Source: Acidimicrobiia bacterium
Lineage (GTDB): Bacteria > Actinomycetota > Acidimicrobiia > UBA5794 > JAOTWH01
Assembly: GCA_029863035.1 (NCBI GenBank)
Contig: JAOTWH010000022.1
Coordinates: 1 to 17,584, forward strand
DNA: 17,584 nt
Direction: 5' to 3'
The position numbers and the translations under genes are program-made. The stretch's first letter is position 1. Each line of letters starts with the position of its first letter. Shown piece after piece: positions 1 through 6,928 of this stretch. The notes under the pieces were generated by a model that was not told where the DNA came from, searched no databases, and saw nothing but the letters and a program-made list of their open reading frames with translations.

Positions 1-1
1 G

Positions 2-307
2 TTGCGGCTCTTGGAGGTCGTTGCCGCCACGGGTCTGCCGCTCGCCGAGCTGAGAACGATCATGACCGAGTATCCCCAAGTGCTGCGCAACGTCACGGTG
101 CCCGACAGGGCGGCCCTCGAGGGGGCGGATGCGCTGTGGAGCGCCGTTGAAGACGCCTCCGCCGAGCTCGGAGACGACGGGCGAGTTCTGGTGAGAGCAT
201 CAGGGACCGAGCCGGTGGTGCGGGTCATGGTCGAGGCTGAGACGTCCACCAAAGCTGCCGAGGTGGCCGACGGTCTAGTGGCGGCGGTGAGAGCTGAGCT
301 GGGTTAG
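2..307 (+). CDS. glmM: Phosphoglucosamine mutase, C-terminal part (5' truncated)
   Basis: The open frame enters from the window edge and ends at TAG 305-307, giving the last 101 residues. GlmM converts glucosamine-6-phosphate to glucosamine-1-phosphate in the cytoplasm on the way to UDP-GlcNAc. The visible part is the C-terminal phosphate-binding domain, with the family motif RASGTEPVVRVMVEAE at about residues 65-80 of the fragment. The catalytic serine and metal-binding domains lie outside the window. The glmS gene 350 bases downstream supplies its substrate, which supports the call. The fragment alone could belong to a related phosphohexomutase, but the motif and the neighbour make GlmM the best reading. 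Confidence 0.9.
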   Translation: MRLLEVVAATGLPLAELRTIMTEYPQVLRNVTVPDRAALEGADALWSAVEDASAELGDDGRVLVRASGTEPVVRVMVEAETSTKAAEVADGLVAAVRAELG

Positions 308-361
308 CGTTTCTCGTTTCTCGTTTCTCGTTTCTCGTTTCTCGTTTCTCGTTTCTCGTTT
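308..361. repeat. 7-bp tandem repeat (cgtttct), about 7.7 copies
   Basis: Seven perfect copies of CGTTTCT run from 308 to 356, followed by a partial copy CGTTT at 357-361. The array starts at the base after the glmM stop codon. Two single copies in inverted orientation (AGAAACG) follow at 375-381 and 389-395, so the array's end can pair with either. The unit is AT-rich compared with its surroundings. I do not know a function. Confidence 0.95.
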
Positions 362-374
362 CGGGCGAGTGACC

Positions 375-395
375 AGAAACGGGCAACTAGAAACG
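375..395. repeat. Inverted copies of the 7-bp repeat unit
   Basis: AGAAACG occurs at 375-381 and again at 389-395. Each is the exact reverse complement of the CGTTTCT unit repeated at 308-361, so a hairpin between the array and either copy is possible. The second copy lies in the 12-mer CAACTAGAAACG (384-395), which recurs in reverse complement at 13314-13325 after groEL. Confidence 0.8.
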
Positions 396-400
396 GGGCC

Positions 401-416
401 AACCGCGACTGCGGTT
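401..416. other. Small perfect inverted repeat upstream of the ribozyme
   Basis: AACCGC (401-406) and GCGGTT (411-416) form a 6-bp stem with a GACT loop. No T-run follows, so it is not a convincing terminator for glmM. It could be an operator or a weak transcript-end hairpin. Between it and the ribozyme (417-488) I see no clear -35/-10 pair. Confidence 0.4.
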
Positions 417-488
417 AAACTCTCTATCCAGCGGCACGTACCACTTGCCGATGACAACTGAAGAACAGACCGGAGATACGAAATCTGC

Positions 489-617
489 AGCGCCAGGCCT
501 CTCTGAGGTGACGAGGTAGAGGGAGTATCGAAACATTCGGCGGATGCCCTCTCGGCCCCTCACGGTCGTGACGAGGCGGATCAAAAGCCGGGAGCGATCC
601 CGGGACACAGAAGCCGC
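489..617 (+). ncRNA. glmS ribozyme: glmS-type self-cleaving ribozyme / GlcN6P riboswitch
   Basis: The leader carries the conserved blocks of the glmS ribozyme in the right order: AGCGCCAG at 489-496, TGACGAGGT at 509-517, TATCGA at 526-531, and TTCGGCGGATG at 536-546. The expected cleavage is between A489 and G490. Pairings seen by eye: CGCC 491-494 with GGCG 539-542 (pseudoknot P2.2); hairpin CCTC 498-501 with GAGG 505-508 (P1); AGAGGG 518-523 with CCCTCT 547-552 (P2a); a P3-like hairpin around 558-576; and a closing helix GCGG 576-579 with CCGC 614-617 around CCGGGA 588-593 / TCCCGG 598-603 with a GCGA loop (P4). In this family glucosamine-6-phosphate acts as coenzyme, and cleavage lowers glmS expression. 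It ends 39 bases before the glmS start. Exact ends are uncertain by a few bases. Confidence 0.93.
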
Positions 618-634
618 CCCGAAGTGAGTCTCCG

Positions 635-652
635 GTCTCCCAGAAGGGAGAC
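635..652 (+). promoter_or_regulatory. Hairpin containing the glmS ribosome binding site
   Basis: GTCTCCC (635-641) and GGGAGAC (646-652) form a perfect 7-bp stem with an AGAA loop. The Shine-Dalgarno sequence AAGGGAG (644-650) lies in the loop and 3' arm, six bases before the glmS ATG at 657. Folding would hide the site. Whether this is regulatory or incidental is inference. Confidence 0.6.
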
Positions 653-656
653 GACT

Positions 657-2483
657 ATGTGCGGAATCATGGGCTACGTCGGCCCGCGGCCTGCCTCAAC
701 CATGCTGTTGGACGGTTTATCCCGTCTCGAATACCGCGGCTACGACTCGGCAGGCATCGCAGTCATGCAAGACGGGGCGTTCACTGTGCTCAAGGCGGCA
801 GGCAAACTTGAGAAACTTGCAGCGCTGGTCGCCGACCAGCCATGTCCCGGTTCGGTCGGCATCGGACACACTCGCTGGGCCACCCACGGCGCTCCGGTCG
901 ACATCAACGCTCATCCTCATACTGACCCCTCGGGTGAATTCGTGGTGGTTCACAATGGCATCATCGAGAACTTCCTCGAGTTGAAGGAAGGCCTCGAAGA
1001 ACACGGCGCCGTGTTCGAATCCGACACCGACACCGAAGTGCTGGCTCACCTGATCGCAGAGGAGTACAACGGGGAGCTCACCGAAGCCGTGCGCCGGGCC
1101 CTGGCTCGGGCCAAAGGCGCCTACGCCTTGGTAGCGATGACGGTGCATGAGCCGGACCGCATCGTCGCCGTTCGCATGATCAGCCCGCTGGTGGTCGGCT
1201 TGGCCGAGGAAGGAACCATCCTCGCTTCGGACATTCCGGCGGTGCTGCAACACACCAAAGAAGTCTTGATCATCGAGGACAACGAGATGGTGGTCGTCAC
1301 AGCCGATGGCGCCGAGCTGCAAACCATCGATGGCACTCCCATCCAACGAGAGCCGATGCACATTGAGTGGGACGCCGAACAGGCGGAGAAGGCCGGGTAC
1401 GAGCACTTCATGCTGAAGGAGATCTTCGAGCAACCCGTTGTCATCACCGAGACTCTCAGCGGGCGGTTGGCCAACGATGGCACAGTCGAGCTCGAAGACG
1501 TCAATTTCCCCGATGGCTTCGTGGAGAACATCGATCGAGTGTGGATCACGGCATGCGGCACTGCTTACAACGCCGGACTTGTACTCAAGGAGTTGTTCGA
1601 GCGAGTGCTGCGGATTCCGGTGGTGCTCGAGTACGCCCATGAATTGCGTTACTCGGACCCTCTCATCACCGAGCGGAGCCTGGCCGTTGCCATCAGCCAA
1701 TCGGGCGAGACAGCCGACACCCTGGCGGCGGCTCGTATCGCCAAAGAGAGAGGCGCCAGATTGCTGGCCATCACCAACGTCGTTGGTTCAACCTTGTCGC
1801 GTGAGGCAGACGACATCCTCTACACCAGAGCCGGTCCCGAGATCGCGGTGGCGTCCACCAAGGCCTATCTGGCCATGCTCATCGCTGGTTACCTATTGGC
1901 GATTTCTGTTGGCCGGGAGCGAGGAACCCTCGACGGGGCGGCAACCAGGCACCTGGCCCAAGGCCTCGACGCTCTGCCTCTCAAGGCCGAGCTTGTCCTG
2001 AAGCAAGAGGCCGACATCGCAGAGCTGGCCGCCCAGCTCTCGGGTGCCCAAGACGCCTATTTCATTGGTCGCAGTCTCGACTACGCAGTTGCCACCGAAG
2101 GCTCCCTCAAGCTCAAAGAGATCTCGTACCTGCACTCGGAGGCGATGCCGGCCGGGGAGCTAAAGCACGGCACCCTTGCGTTGGTCACCGACGCCACCCC
2201 CGTGATCGCCATCGTTACCCAAAGCCATGTGTACGACAAGACCATCTCTGCGATCCAGGAAGTCAAAGCCAGAGGTGCACGAGTTATTGCCGTGGCGTAC
2301 GAGGACGACGACGAGATCGCCAAACACGCCGACGATGTCATCGCCATCCCTCGCACCGACGATCTGCTCTCTCCCGTCCCATCGGCCATTGTTCTGCAAC
2401 TGATCGCATATCACCTGGGCCGCGAACGTGGCAACGACATCGACCAACCTCGCAATCTGGCGAAGTCGGTTACCGTCGAGTAA
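657..2483 (+). CDS. glmS: Glutamine--fructose-6-phosphate aminotransferase (isomerizing)
   Basis: The enzyme makes glucosamine-6-phosphate from fructose-6-phosphate and glutamine, the first step of UDP-GlcNAc synthesis in the cytoplasm. The 608-residue product has the usual family length. ATG 657 is chosen over an in-frame GTG at 624 because maturation exposes the nucleophile Cys2 of MCGIMGYVG, and a Shine-Dalgarno AAGGGAG precedes it. The N-terminal glutaminase domain shows RWATHG at 73-78 and HNGIIEN at 99-105. Two SIS sugar-isomerase domains follow, with ACGTAYNAG at 299-307 and SQSGETADT at 347-355. The C-terminus ends LAKSVTVE with the conserved Lys603. The leader carries a glmS ribozyme and an RBS hairpin, so end-product control is expected. 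acpS overlaps its stop codon by one base. Confidence 0.98.
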   Translation: MCGIMGYVGPRPASTMLLDGLSRLEYRGYDSAGIAVMQDGAFTVLKAAGKLEKLAALVADQPCPGSVGIGHTRWATHGAPVDINAHPHTDPSGEFVVVHNGIIENFLELKEGLEEHGAVFESDTDTEVLAHLIAEEYNGELTEAVRRALARAKGAYALVAMTVHEPDRIVAVRMISPLVVGLAEEGTILASDIPAVLQHTKEVLIIEDNEMVVVTADGAELQTIDGTPIQREPMHIEWDAEQAEKAGYEHFMLKEIFEQPVVITETLSGRLANDGTVELEDVNFPDGFVENIDRVWITACGTAYNAGLVLKELFERVLRIPVVLEYAHELRYSDPLITERSLAVAISQSGETADTLAAARIAKERGARLLAITNVVGSTLSREADDILYTRAGPEIAVASTKAYLAMLIAGYLLAISVGRERGTLDGAATRHLAQGLDALPLKAELVLKQEADIAELAAQLSGAQDAYFIGRSLDYAVATEGSLKLKEISYLHSEAMPAGELKHGTLALVTDATPVIAIVTQSHVYDKTISAIQEVKARGARVIAVAYEDDDEIAKHADDVIAIPRTDDLLSPVPSAIVLQLIAYHLGRERGNDIDQPRNLAKSVTVE

Positions 2484-2857
2484 TGCAGATACTTGGACTC
2501 GGGGTGGATCTGGCCGAGATCGGCCGCGTCGAGGCGGTACTCGACAAGTTCCCCCGTTTTGCCGAGAGGTGCTTCACCCAGCACGAGCAGGCGTACGCCT
2601 CTCGGTTCGCCCATCCCGCCCGGCGCTATGCCGCCCGCTTCGCCGGCAAGGAGGCCGTGATGAAGTCGCTTGGCCGGGGATGGCGTCAGATCCGCTGGAC
2701 CGATGTCGAGATCACCGGAGGCGGTCCGCCCAGGGTGAGGCTCTTCGGCTCCGCGCTAGAGCGGGCGTCGGCGCTAGGAGTCACCGACGTCCTGGTGACC
2801 ATCACCCACACCGACGAAACCGCCCTGGTGATGGCGATAGCCGTGGGGGAGCACTGA
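2483..2857 (+). CDS. acpS: Holo-[acyl-carrier-protein] synthase
   Basis: AcpS transfers the 4'-phosphopantetheine arm of CoA onto a serine of acyl carrier protein, which activates fatty-acid synthesis. The 124-residue product has the normal length of this trimeric family. The N-terminal motif GVDLAEIGR holds the metal ligand Asp9. The second motif, RFAGKEAVMKSLG (residues 52-64), holds Glu57 and Lys61. The ATG shares its A with the last base of the glmS TAA, so the two genes are almost certainly cotranscribed and possibly translationally coupled. The Shine-Dalgarno is weak. acpS beside glmS or nnr/alr is a common actinobacterial arrangement. Confidence 0.95.
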   Translation: MQILGLGVDLAEIGRVEAVLDKFPRFAERCFTQHEQAYASRFAHPARRYAARFAGKEAVMKSLGRGWRQIRWTDVEITGGGPPRVRLFGSALERASALGVTDVLVTITHTDETALVMAIAVGEH

Positions 2858-2869
2858 CACGACCGTCCG

Positions 2870-3358
2870 TCACCACGCAGAGGACCCGGGCCCGCCTTTG
2901 AAGGGCCCGACGATCTCGGTGGTTATCCATCCGCCATAGAAGTCGCCATCCTGGGGCTGAACCTTCTCATCTCCCACGTAGCAGGCGTCCGCCCTCCCGG
3001 GATAGAAGGCAACGGTATCCGCCAGGTCTTCGTAGCCGGGGGAGGGGTTGGGGTAGGTCCAGGCGGCGTTGGTCGATCTCTTGCCGCCCACTCGAATCGA
3101 GAAATATGAGGCCTGCCCCTTGTATTCGCAAAACGTCTTCTTGGTGCTCGACTCCAACAGCTCGGAATCGATGTCTTCGATGGGTATGTAATAGACGGGA
3201 GGATGGCTGGTCTCGATCACCCGTAGGGCACGGTCGGTGTGCGCTACCTCTCGGCCTCCGAACTCGACCCGTATCGAATGTGCCGAGGGTTCTATCGCCG
3301 GTGGGCGAGGATAATCCCACACCGATTCTTGATTCGGGCCGGGAATGACTCTTCTCAC
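2870..3358 (-). CDS. DUF427 domain-containing protein
   Basis: This single-domain DUF427 protein has 162 residues. It opens with the actinobacterial-type segment ESVWDYPRPP (residues 11-20). Further on it has the typical RALRVIETSHPPVYYIP and the aromatic-rich TFCEYKGQASYFS. The frame stays open much further upstream, to 3979, but that part lies inside nnr and has no family similarity. GTG 3358 is chosen because the family begins at this point and because TACGCT lies seven bases before it. The biochemical role of DUF427 is not established to my knowledge. It is convergent with acpS (12-base gap) and divergent from nnr, so it is its own transcription unit. Confidence 0.85.
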   Translation of the reverse strand: MRRVIPGPNQESVWDYPRPPAIEPSAHSIRVEFGGREVAHTDRALRVIETSHPPVYYIPIEDIDSELLESSTKKTFCEYKGQASYFSIRVGGKRSTNAAWTYPNPSPGYEDLADTVAFYPGRADACYVGDEKVQPQDGDFYGGWITTEIVGPFKGGPGSSAW

Positions 3359-3365
3359 CCGCCCG

Positions 3366-3371
3366 AGCGTA
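3366..3371 (-). promoter_or_regulatory. Putative -10 box for the DUF427 gene (leaderless type)
   Basis: On the minus strand TACGCT fits TAnnnT and ends seven bases before GTG 3358, so transcription would start at or near the start codon. No clear -35 box is seen. The GGGCGG directly before the GTG is too close to act as a normal ribosome binding site. Confidence 0.4.
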
Positions 3372-3433
3372 GAACAGATCTCGGCGCTATCAGGGCGGTG
3401 CGGCGGTCTCTCCGGGGCGCTCGATTCCACCGG

Positions 3434-3439
3434 TACTAT
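3434..3439 (+). promoter_or_regulatory. Putative -10 box for nnr (leaderless type)
   Basis: TACTAT is a good TAnnnT hexamer and lies six bases before GTG 3446. Transcription would start on or next to the start codon. No Shine-Dalgarno is present and I see no convincing -35 box. Confidence 0.55.
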
Positions 3440-3445
3440 CGAAGC

Positions 3446-4855
3446 GTGAAGCCGGTCATTACCCCGGACGAGTCGGCCCGTCTCGACGCCATGGCGACCG
3501 ATTCCGTCGATGTGCTGATGGATCGCGCCGGGTATGCGCTGTCGATTGCAGCAGCTCGTATGGGAGCTGGTTACGGCACCACGGTCGTTGTTCTGTGCGG
3601 TCCCGGCAACAACGGCGGTGACGGCTACGTGGCCGCTCGTTACCTCAGAAAGAGGGGTGTCGACGTTCGCATCAAGGCACTGGTCTACCCCGAAGGTGAG
3701 GATTCGCCATCTCGCCGGGCCGGTGCCAAGGCCGCTCGGGCGGGAGTGCCGATTGAGGTGCTGGGCGATCCCGAGCCGGTCGACCTCATCATCGATGCGT
3801 TGTTCGGGGCAGGTTTTCGAGGAGAGCTGGACGGGCAACCAGCCGCCTGGGCCGAGGCAGGCGGGCAAGTCCTGGCGGTTGACGTTCCGTCCGGCCTCGA
3901 CGCGGCTACTGGCGCGGTAAATGGCCCGGTTTTCGACGCCGAGCGCACCGTCACCTTCCATGCGCTCAAGGTGGGCCACTTGTTGGGGAGCGGTCCAGAT
4001 GTTTGCGGAGAGATCGATGTAGTCGACATTGGGCTGAGCGGGGAGGATCCTGAGCTACTGCTGTACGAGGAAGCCGACGCCGCTGTGCCGCAGCGACCAC
4101 GGACCGCCCATAAGTGGTCTTCTGGCTCCGTCCTAGTTGTTGGCGGCTCGCCTGGCATCGGCGGAGCAGCCATGCTCACGGCACAAGCTGCCCTCAACTC
4201 CGGGGCCGGGGCAGTCAAGCTGGCAGTACCGGGAGGCTTGGAGGGTCGGTACTCACGACCCGGGGTAATGACCCTTGGCATCGGTGCGGCGGATCGATTC
4301 GAGGCGGCCCAGGCGGGTTCGATCCTCGAAGCGGCAGAACGGTTTGATGTGATGGCACTTGGGCCAGGATTGGGGCCAGACCAGGACAAGCTGGTAGCCG
4401 CCATTCTCGAAGGCCTCGACGGACCGCTGGTGCTCGATGCCGACGGCTTGAATGCGCTCGAGAGTCCTGATCAGTTGGCATCAAGATCTGGCACCACGGT
4501 TATCACACCTCACGCCGGCGAGTTCGAGCGGCTTACTGGCTCTGAGGCATCTCTCAAGAACGCCGCTCGCCTGGCCCGTGAGACCAAGGCCGTTGTTGTG
4601 CTCAAGGGCAACCCGACTCTGGTTTTGGGTCAGGAGAAGTGGGTAGTCACCGCCGGCGGCCCCGAGCTGGCGACCGTCGGAACCGGAGATGTGCTCACCG
4701 GCTCCATCGCGGCCCTGTGGGCACGTGGGCTTGAACCGGAAGCTGCAGCCCGAGCTGCTGCCTACTGGCACGGGAGAGCCGGTGCGGCGCTGGCCGAGCA
4801 GGTCAACGTCACCGCCGAGGGGTTAGTCGAAGAGATCGGCAGGTGGACGAGGTGA
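3446..4855 (+). CDS. nnr: Bifunctional NAD(P)H-hydrate epimerase / ADP-dependent dehydratase
   Basis: This two-domain repair enzyme restores NAD(P)H from its hydrated, inactive form. The N-terminal YjeF_N epimerase domain (about residues 1-205) has CGPGNNGGDG at 51-60, then DALFGAGFRGEL and DVPSGLDAATG. The C-terminal dehydratase domain has a ribokinase-like fold, with VVGGSPGIGGAA, GPGLGPD, LDADGLNAL, TPHAGEFERL and the catalytic GTGD at 412-415 (Asp415). The length of 469 residues fits an intact fusion. GTG 3446 is chosen because VITPDESARLDAMA is a typical N-terminus and a TACTAT box precedes it; the frame is open back to 3239 without family similarity. The TGA overlaps the start of alr by four bases (GTGA). 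Confidence 0.93.
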   Translation: MKPVITPDESARLDAMATDSVDVLMDRAGYALSIAAARMGAGYGTTVVVLCGPGNNGGDGYVAARYLRKRGVDVRIKALVYPEGEDSPSRRAGAKAARAGVPIEVLGDPEPVDLIIDALFGAGFRGELDGQPAAWAEAGGQVLAVDVPSGLDAATGAVNGPVFDAERTVTFHALKVGHLLGSGPDVCGEIDVVDIGLSGEDPELLLYEEADAAVPQRPRTAHKWSSGSVLVVGGSPGIGGAAMLTAQAALNSGAGAVKLAVPGGLEGRYSRPGVMTLGIGAADRFEAAQAGSILEAAERFDVMALGPGLGPDQDKLVAAILEGLDGPLVLDADGLNALESPDQLASRSGTTVITPHAGEFERLTGSEASLKNAARLARETKAVVVLKGNPTLVLGQEKWVVTAGGPELATVGTGDVLTGSIAALWARGLEPEAAARAAAYWHGRAGAALAEQVNVTAEGLVEEIGRWTR

Positions 4856-5949
4856 GGCCGTCGTGGGTTGAGATCGACCTGGGTGCGATTGGCCACAACG
4901 TGGGGGTTCTCAAAGAGGCGGTGGCGCCAGCTGCTGTTTGCACCGTTGTGAAGGCAGATGGCTACGGCCACGGCGATGTCCCGGTGGCGGCGGCTGCGCT
5001 CGAGGCTGGAGCCGATCTGGTGGCGGTGGCGCTGGCGGAGGAGGGCATCCGACTGCGCGAGGCAGGCATCAAGGGGCAGATCTTGGTCTTGTCCGAGCCG
5101 CCGCCTGCTGGTGCCAAGGAGATCGTCAGTTGGGGCTTGACGCCGACTGCCTACTCGTTTCAGTTCCTAGAAGCGCTGGCCGCGGCGTCGGCCGAGCCTT
5201 TGGACGTTCACCTCAAAGTCAACACGGGCATGCAGCGGGTGGGGGCCGATCCAGAAGAGGCGTTGCAGCTGGCGATCGAAATCGCAGAGACGCCGTTGCT
5301 CAACTTGGCTGGGTGTTGGACCCACCTCGCCGTGGCCGAGACGGACGTCGACTACACGAAGCAACAACTGGGCGGATTCGCCGCGACGGTGGCGGCCCTC
5401 GAGGAAAAGGGTCTACGGCCTCCGGTACTTCATGCAGCCAATTCGGCCGGTGGGCTCAACTACCCCGAGGCCCGCTACGACATGGTCCGCTTTGGAATCT
5501 GCACATACGGGTTGCGACCTGGTGCCAATGTTGGCGCCGACCTCGAACTGCGGCCGGCTATGAGGGTGGTGTCGACCGTCTCCTACACCCGTCACCTGAG
5601 TAAGGGCGAGCGGCCGTCCTACGGCAGGCGCCGGGCCCTGCCGGCCAACTCGAACGTGGCGACGGTGCCGGTGGGCTACGCCGACGGATTGAGTAGGAGA
5701 TACGGAGAGCAGGGCGGTGAGGTCCTGATCGGGGGCCAACGCCATGCTTTCGCGGGGACCGTGACAATGGACCAGATCGTGATCGATTGCGGCAACCACC
5801 GAGTGGCGGTTGGTGATGAGGTGGTCCTGTTGGGCGTCCAGGGCGGCGAAGAGATCACGGCAGACGAGCTGGCGGCCAAGCTGGGCACGGTCAATTACGA
5901 AATCGTCTGCCGCTGGGGTCCCCGCCTGCCGCGTCGCTACCTGTCGTGA
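4852..5949 (+). CDS. alr: Alanine racemase
   Basis: Alr is a PLP enzyme that interconverts L- and D-alanine and supplies D-Ala for peptidoglycan. The PLP-binding motif is VVKADGYGHG with Lys34. RFGICTYGL, the PSYG motif with the second catalytic tyrosine, PVGYADGLSRRY and TMDQIVID follow in the normal order. The 365-residue length is normal. GTG 4852 gives a four-base overlap with nnr and an AGGTGG Shine-Dalgarno five bases upstream; GTG 4843, three codons earlier, is an alternative. The gene sits between nnr and the tsa genes, as in many actinobacteria. Its stop codon overlaps the next start by four bases. Confidence 0.96.
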   Translation: MRPSWVEIDLGAIGHNVGVLKEAVAPAAVCTVVKADGYGHGDVPVAAAALEAGADLVAVALAEEGIRLREAGIKGQILVLSEPPPAGAKEIVSWGLTPTAYSFQFLEALAAASAEPLDVHLKVNTGMQRVGADPEEALQLAIEIAETPLLNLAGCWTHLAVAETDVDYTKQQLGGFAATVAALEEKGLRPPVLHAANSAGGLNYPEARYDMVRFGICTYGLRPGANVGADLELRPAMRVVSTVSYTRHLSKGERPSYGRRRALPANSNVATVPVGYADGLSRRYGEQGGEVLIGGQRHAFAGTVTMDQIVIDCGNHRVAVGDEVVLLGVQGGEEITADELAAKLGTVNYEIVCRWGPRLPRRYLS

Positions 5950-6860
5950 CCATCACCGACGTTCCCGGAGTCGAGGTCGGGCACTTCACCGACGATGAGG
6001 CGTTGACCGGTGTCACGGTGATCACGTTCCCCGAGCCCAACATCGCTACCGCTGAGGTGCGCGGTGCTGCGCCGGGAACCCGAGAGATCGCTTTGCTGCA
6101 ACCTGGTTCGCGGATTGAGAACATCCAGGCGATCGTGCTGTCGGGGGGCAGCGCCTTCGGGCTGGCCACCGCCGATGGCGTGTCGCGGGGCTTGCTGGCC
6201 GACGGAAAGGGGCACCGCACCATCAATGACATCATCGTGCCCATTGTTCCGACGGCGATCCTGTTCGATCTGATGATCGGTGATGCCGAGGCTTGGCCTG
6301 GGCCAGAAGAAGGGGCCATGGCCTACGACTCGGCCAACAGTGGTCCGGTAGAGATGGGCAATGTGGGGGCGGGGACGGGAGCCACGGTGGCAGGTTGGAG
6401 GGGCATGGGGGCCGTTCGCAAGGGTGGCCTGGGTTCCCACAGCATTCGGGCGGGCGATGCCATCGTGGGGGCCGTGGTCGCAGTGAACGCGGTGGGGGAC
6501 GTCTTCACTCTCGAGGGGGAATCACTAACCGGTGGCAGCCCTGAGCCTCCGATCAACCCTAACCCACCGTCCCAGGCCGAGTTATCCAACACGACGCTGG
6601 TGACGGTGGCGACCAACGCCAAGCTTTCTCGTACCGATCTGATGAGGCTCACGGTCCGCGCTCACGACGCGATCGGAGCCTGTGTTCGGCCGGGCCACAC
6701 CCGTTACGACGGCGACGTTGCCTTTGCTGTCTCGTGCGGTGACGTCGAGGCCGATCCCGACGCAGTTGGCGAGGCCGCTTTTATCTCCGTGGCTCGAGCC
6801 ATCGAGTGGGGGGTCCGCTCTGCCGAGTCGGCGGGTGGCGTGCCGGCCATGGACGGCTGA
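5946..6860 (+). CDS. P1 family (S58, DmpA-like) peptidase
   Basis: This 304-residue protein belongs to the autoprocessing P1/S58 peptidases, which include the aminopeptidase DmpA and beta-peptidyl aminopeptidases. It opens with TDVPGVEVGHFTD. It has SGGSAFGLATADGV (residues 66-79), VGAGTGATVAGW (140-151) and KGGLGSHSI (159-167). The self-cleavage region is LSNTTLVTVATNA (213-225). By family analogy the chain would break at Asn215-Thr216, leaving threonine as the N-terminal nucleophile; DmpA uses serine. There is no signal peptide, so the protein is probably cytoplasmic. The GTG start overlaps the alr stop (GTGA), so it is likely coupled to alr. The substrate is unknown. Confidence 0.85.
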   Translation: MTITDVPGVEVGHFTDDEALTGVTVITFPEPNIATAEVRGAAPGTREIALLQPGSRIENIQAIVLSGGSAFGLATADGVSRGLLADGKGHRTINDIIVPIVPTAILFDLMIGDAEAWPGPEEGAMAYDSANSGPVEMGNVGAGTGATVAGWRGMGAVRKGGLGSHSIRAGDAIVGAVVAVNAVGDVFTLEGESLTGGSPEPPINPNPPSQAELSNTTLVTVATNAKLSRTDLMRLTVRAHDAIGACVRPGHTRYDGDVAFAVSCGDVEADPDAVGEAAFISVARAIEWGVRSAESAGGVPAMDG

Positions 6861-6928
6861 CCGACACCCTCTCTGCACTAGCCACGCCCCTGGCTCGTAA
6901 CATTCAGCCCAAGCAGGAGGACCCCCGT

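Noticed and set aside
308..361. The 7-bp array as a CRISPR
   Set aside because: The units are seven bases long with no spacers between them, so it is a simple tandem repeat.
445..480. Promoter for glmS (TTGCCG at 445-450 with GATACG at 475-480)
   Set aside because: The spacing is 24 bases and neither hexamer is a good match; a promoter is likely in this stretch, but I cannot place it.
717..1700. Long open frame of 327 codons antisense to glmS
   Set aside because: It lies wholly inside glmS, matches no family I recognise, and is the kind of shadow frame that high-GC codon use creates.
2887..2909. Inverted repeat CGGGCCC / GGGCCCG as an acpS terminator
   Set aside because: It lies in the coding 3' end of the DUF427 gene (GPFKGGPG), has a nine-base loop and no T-run; Gly/Pro codons explain it.
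3359..3979. Upstream extension of the DUF427 frame on the minus strand
   Set aside because: It is antisense to the conserved epimerase domain of nnr, and the family similarity begins only at GTG 3358.
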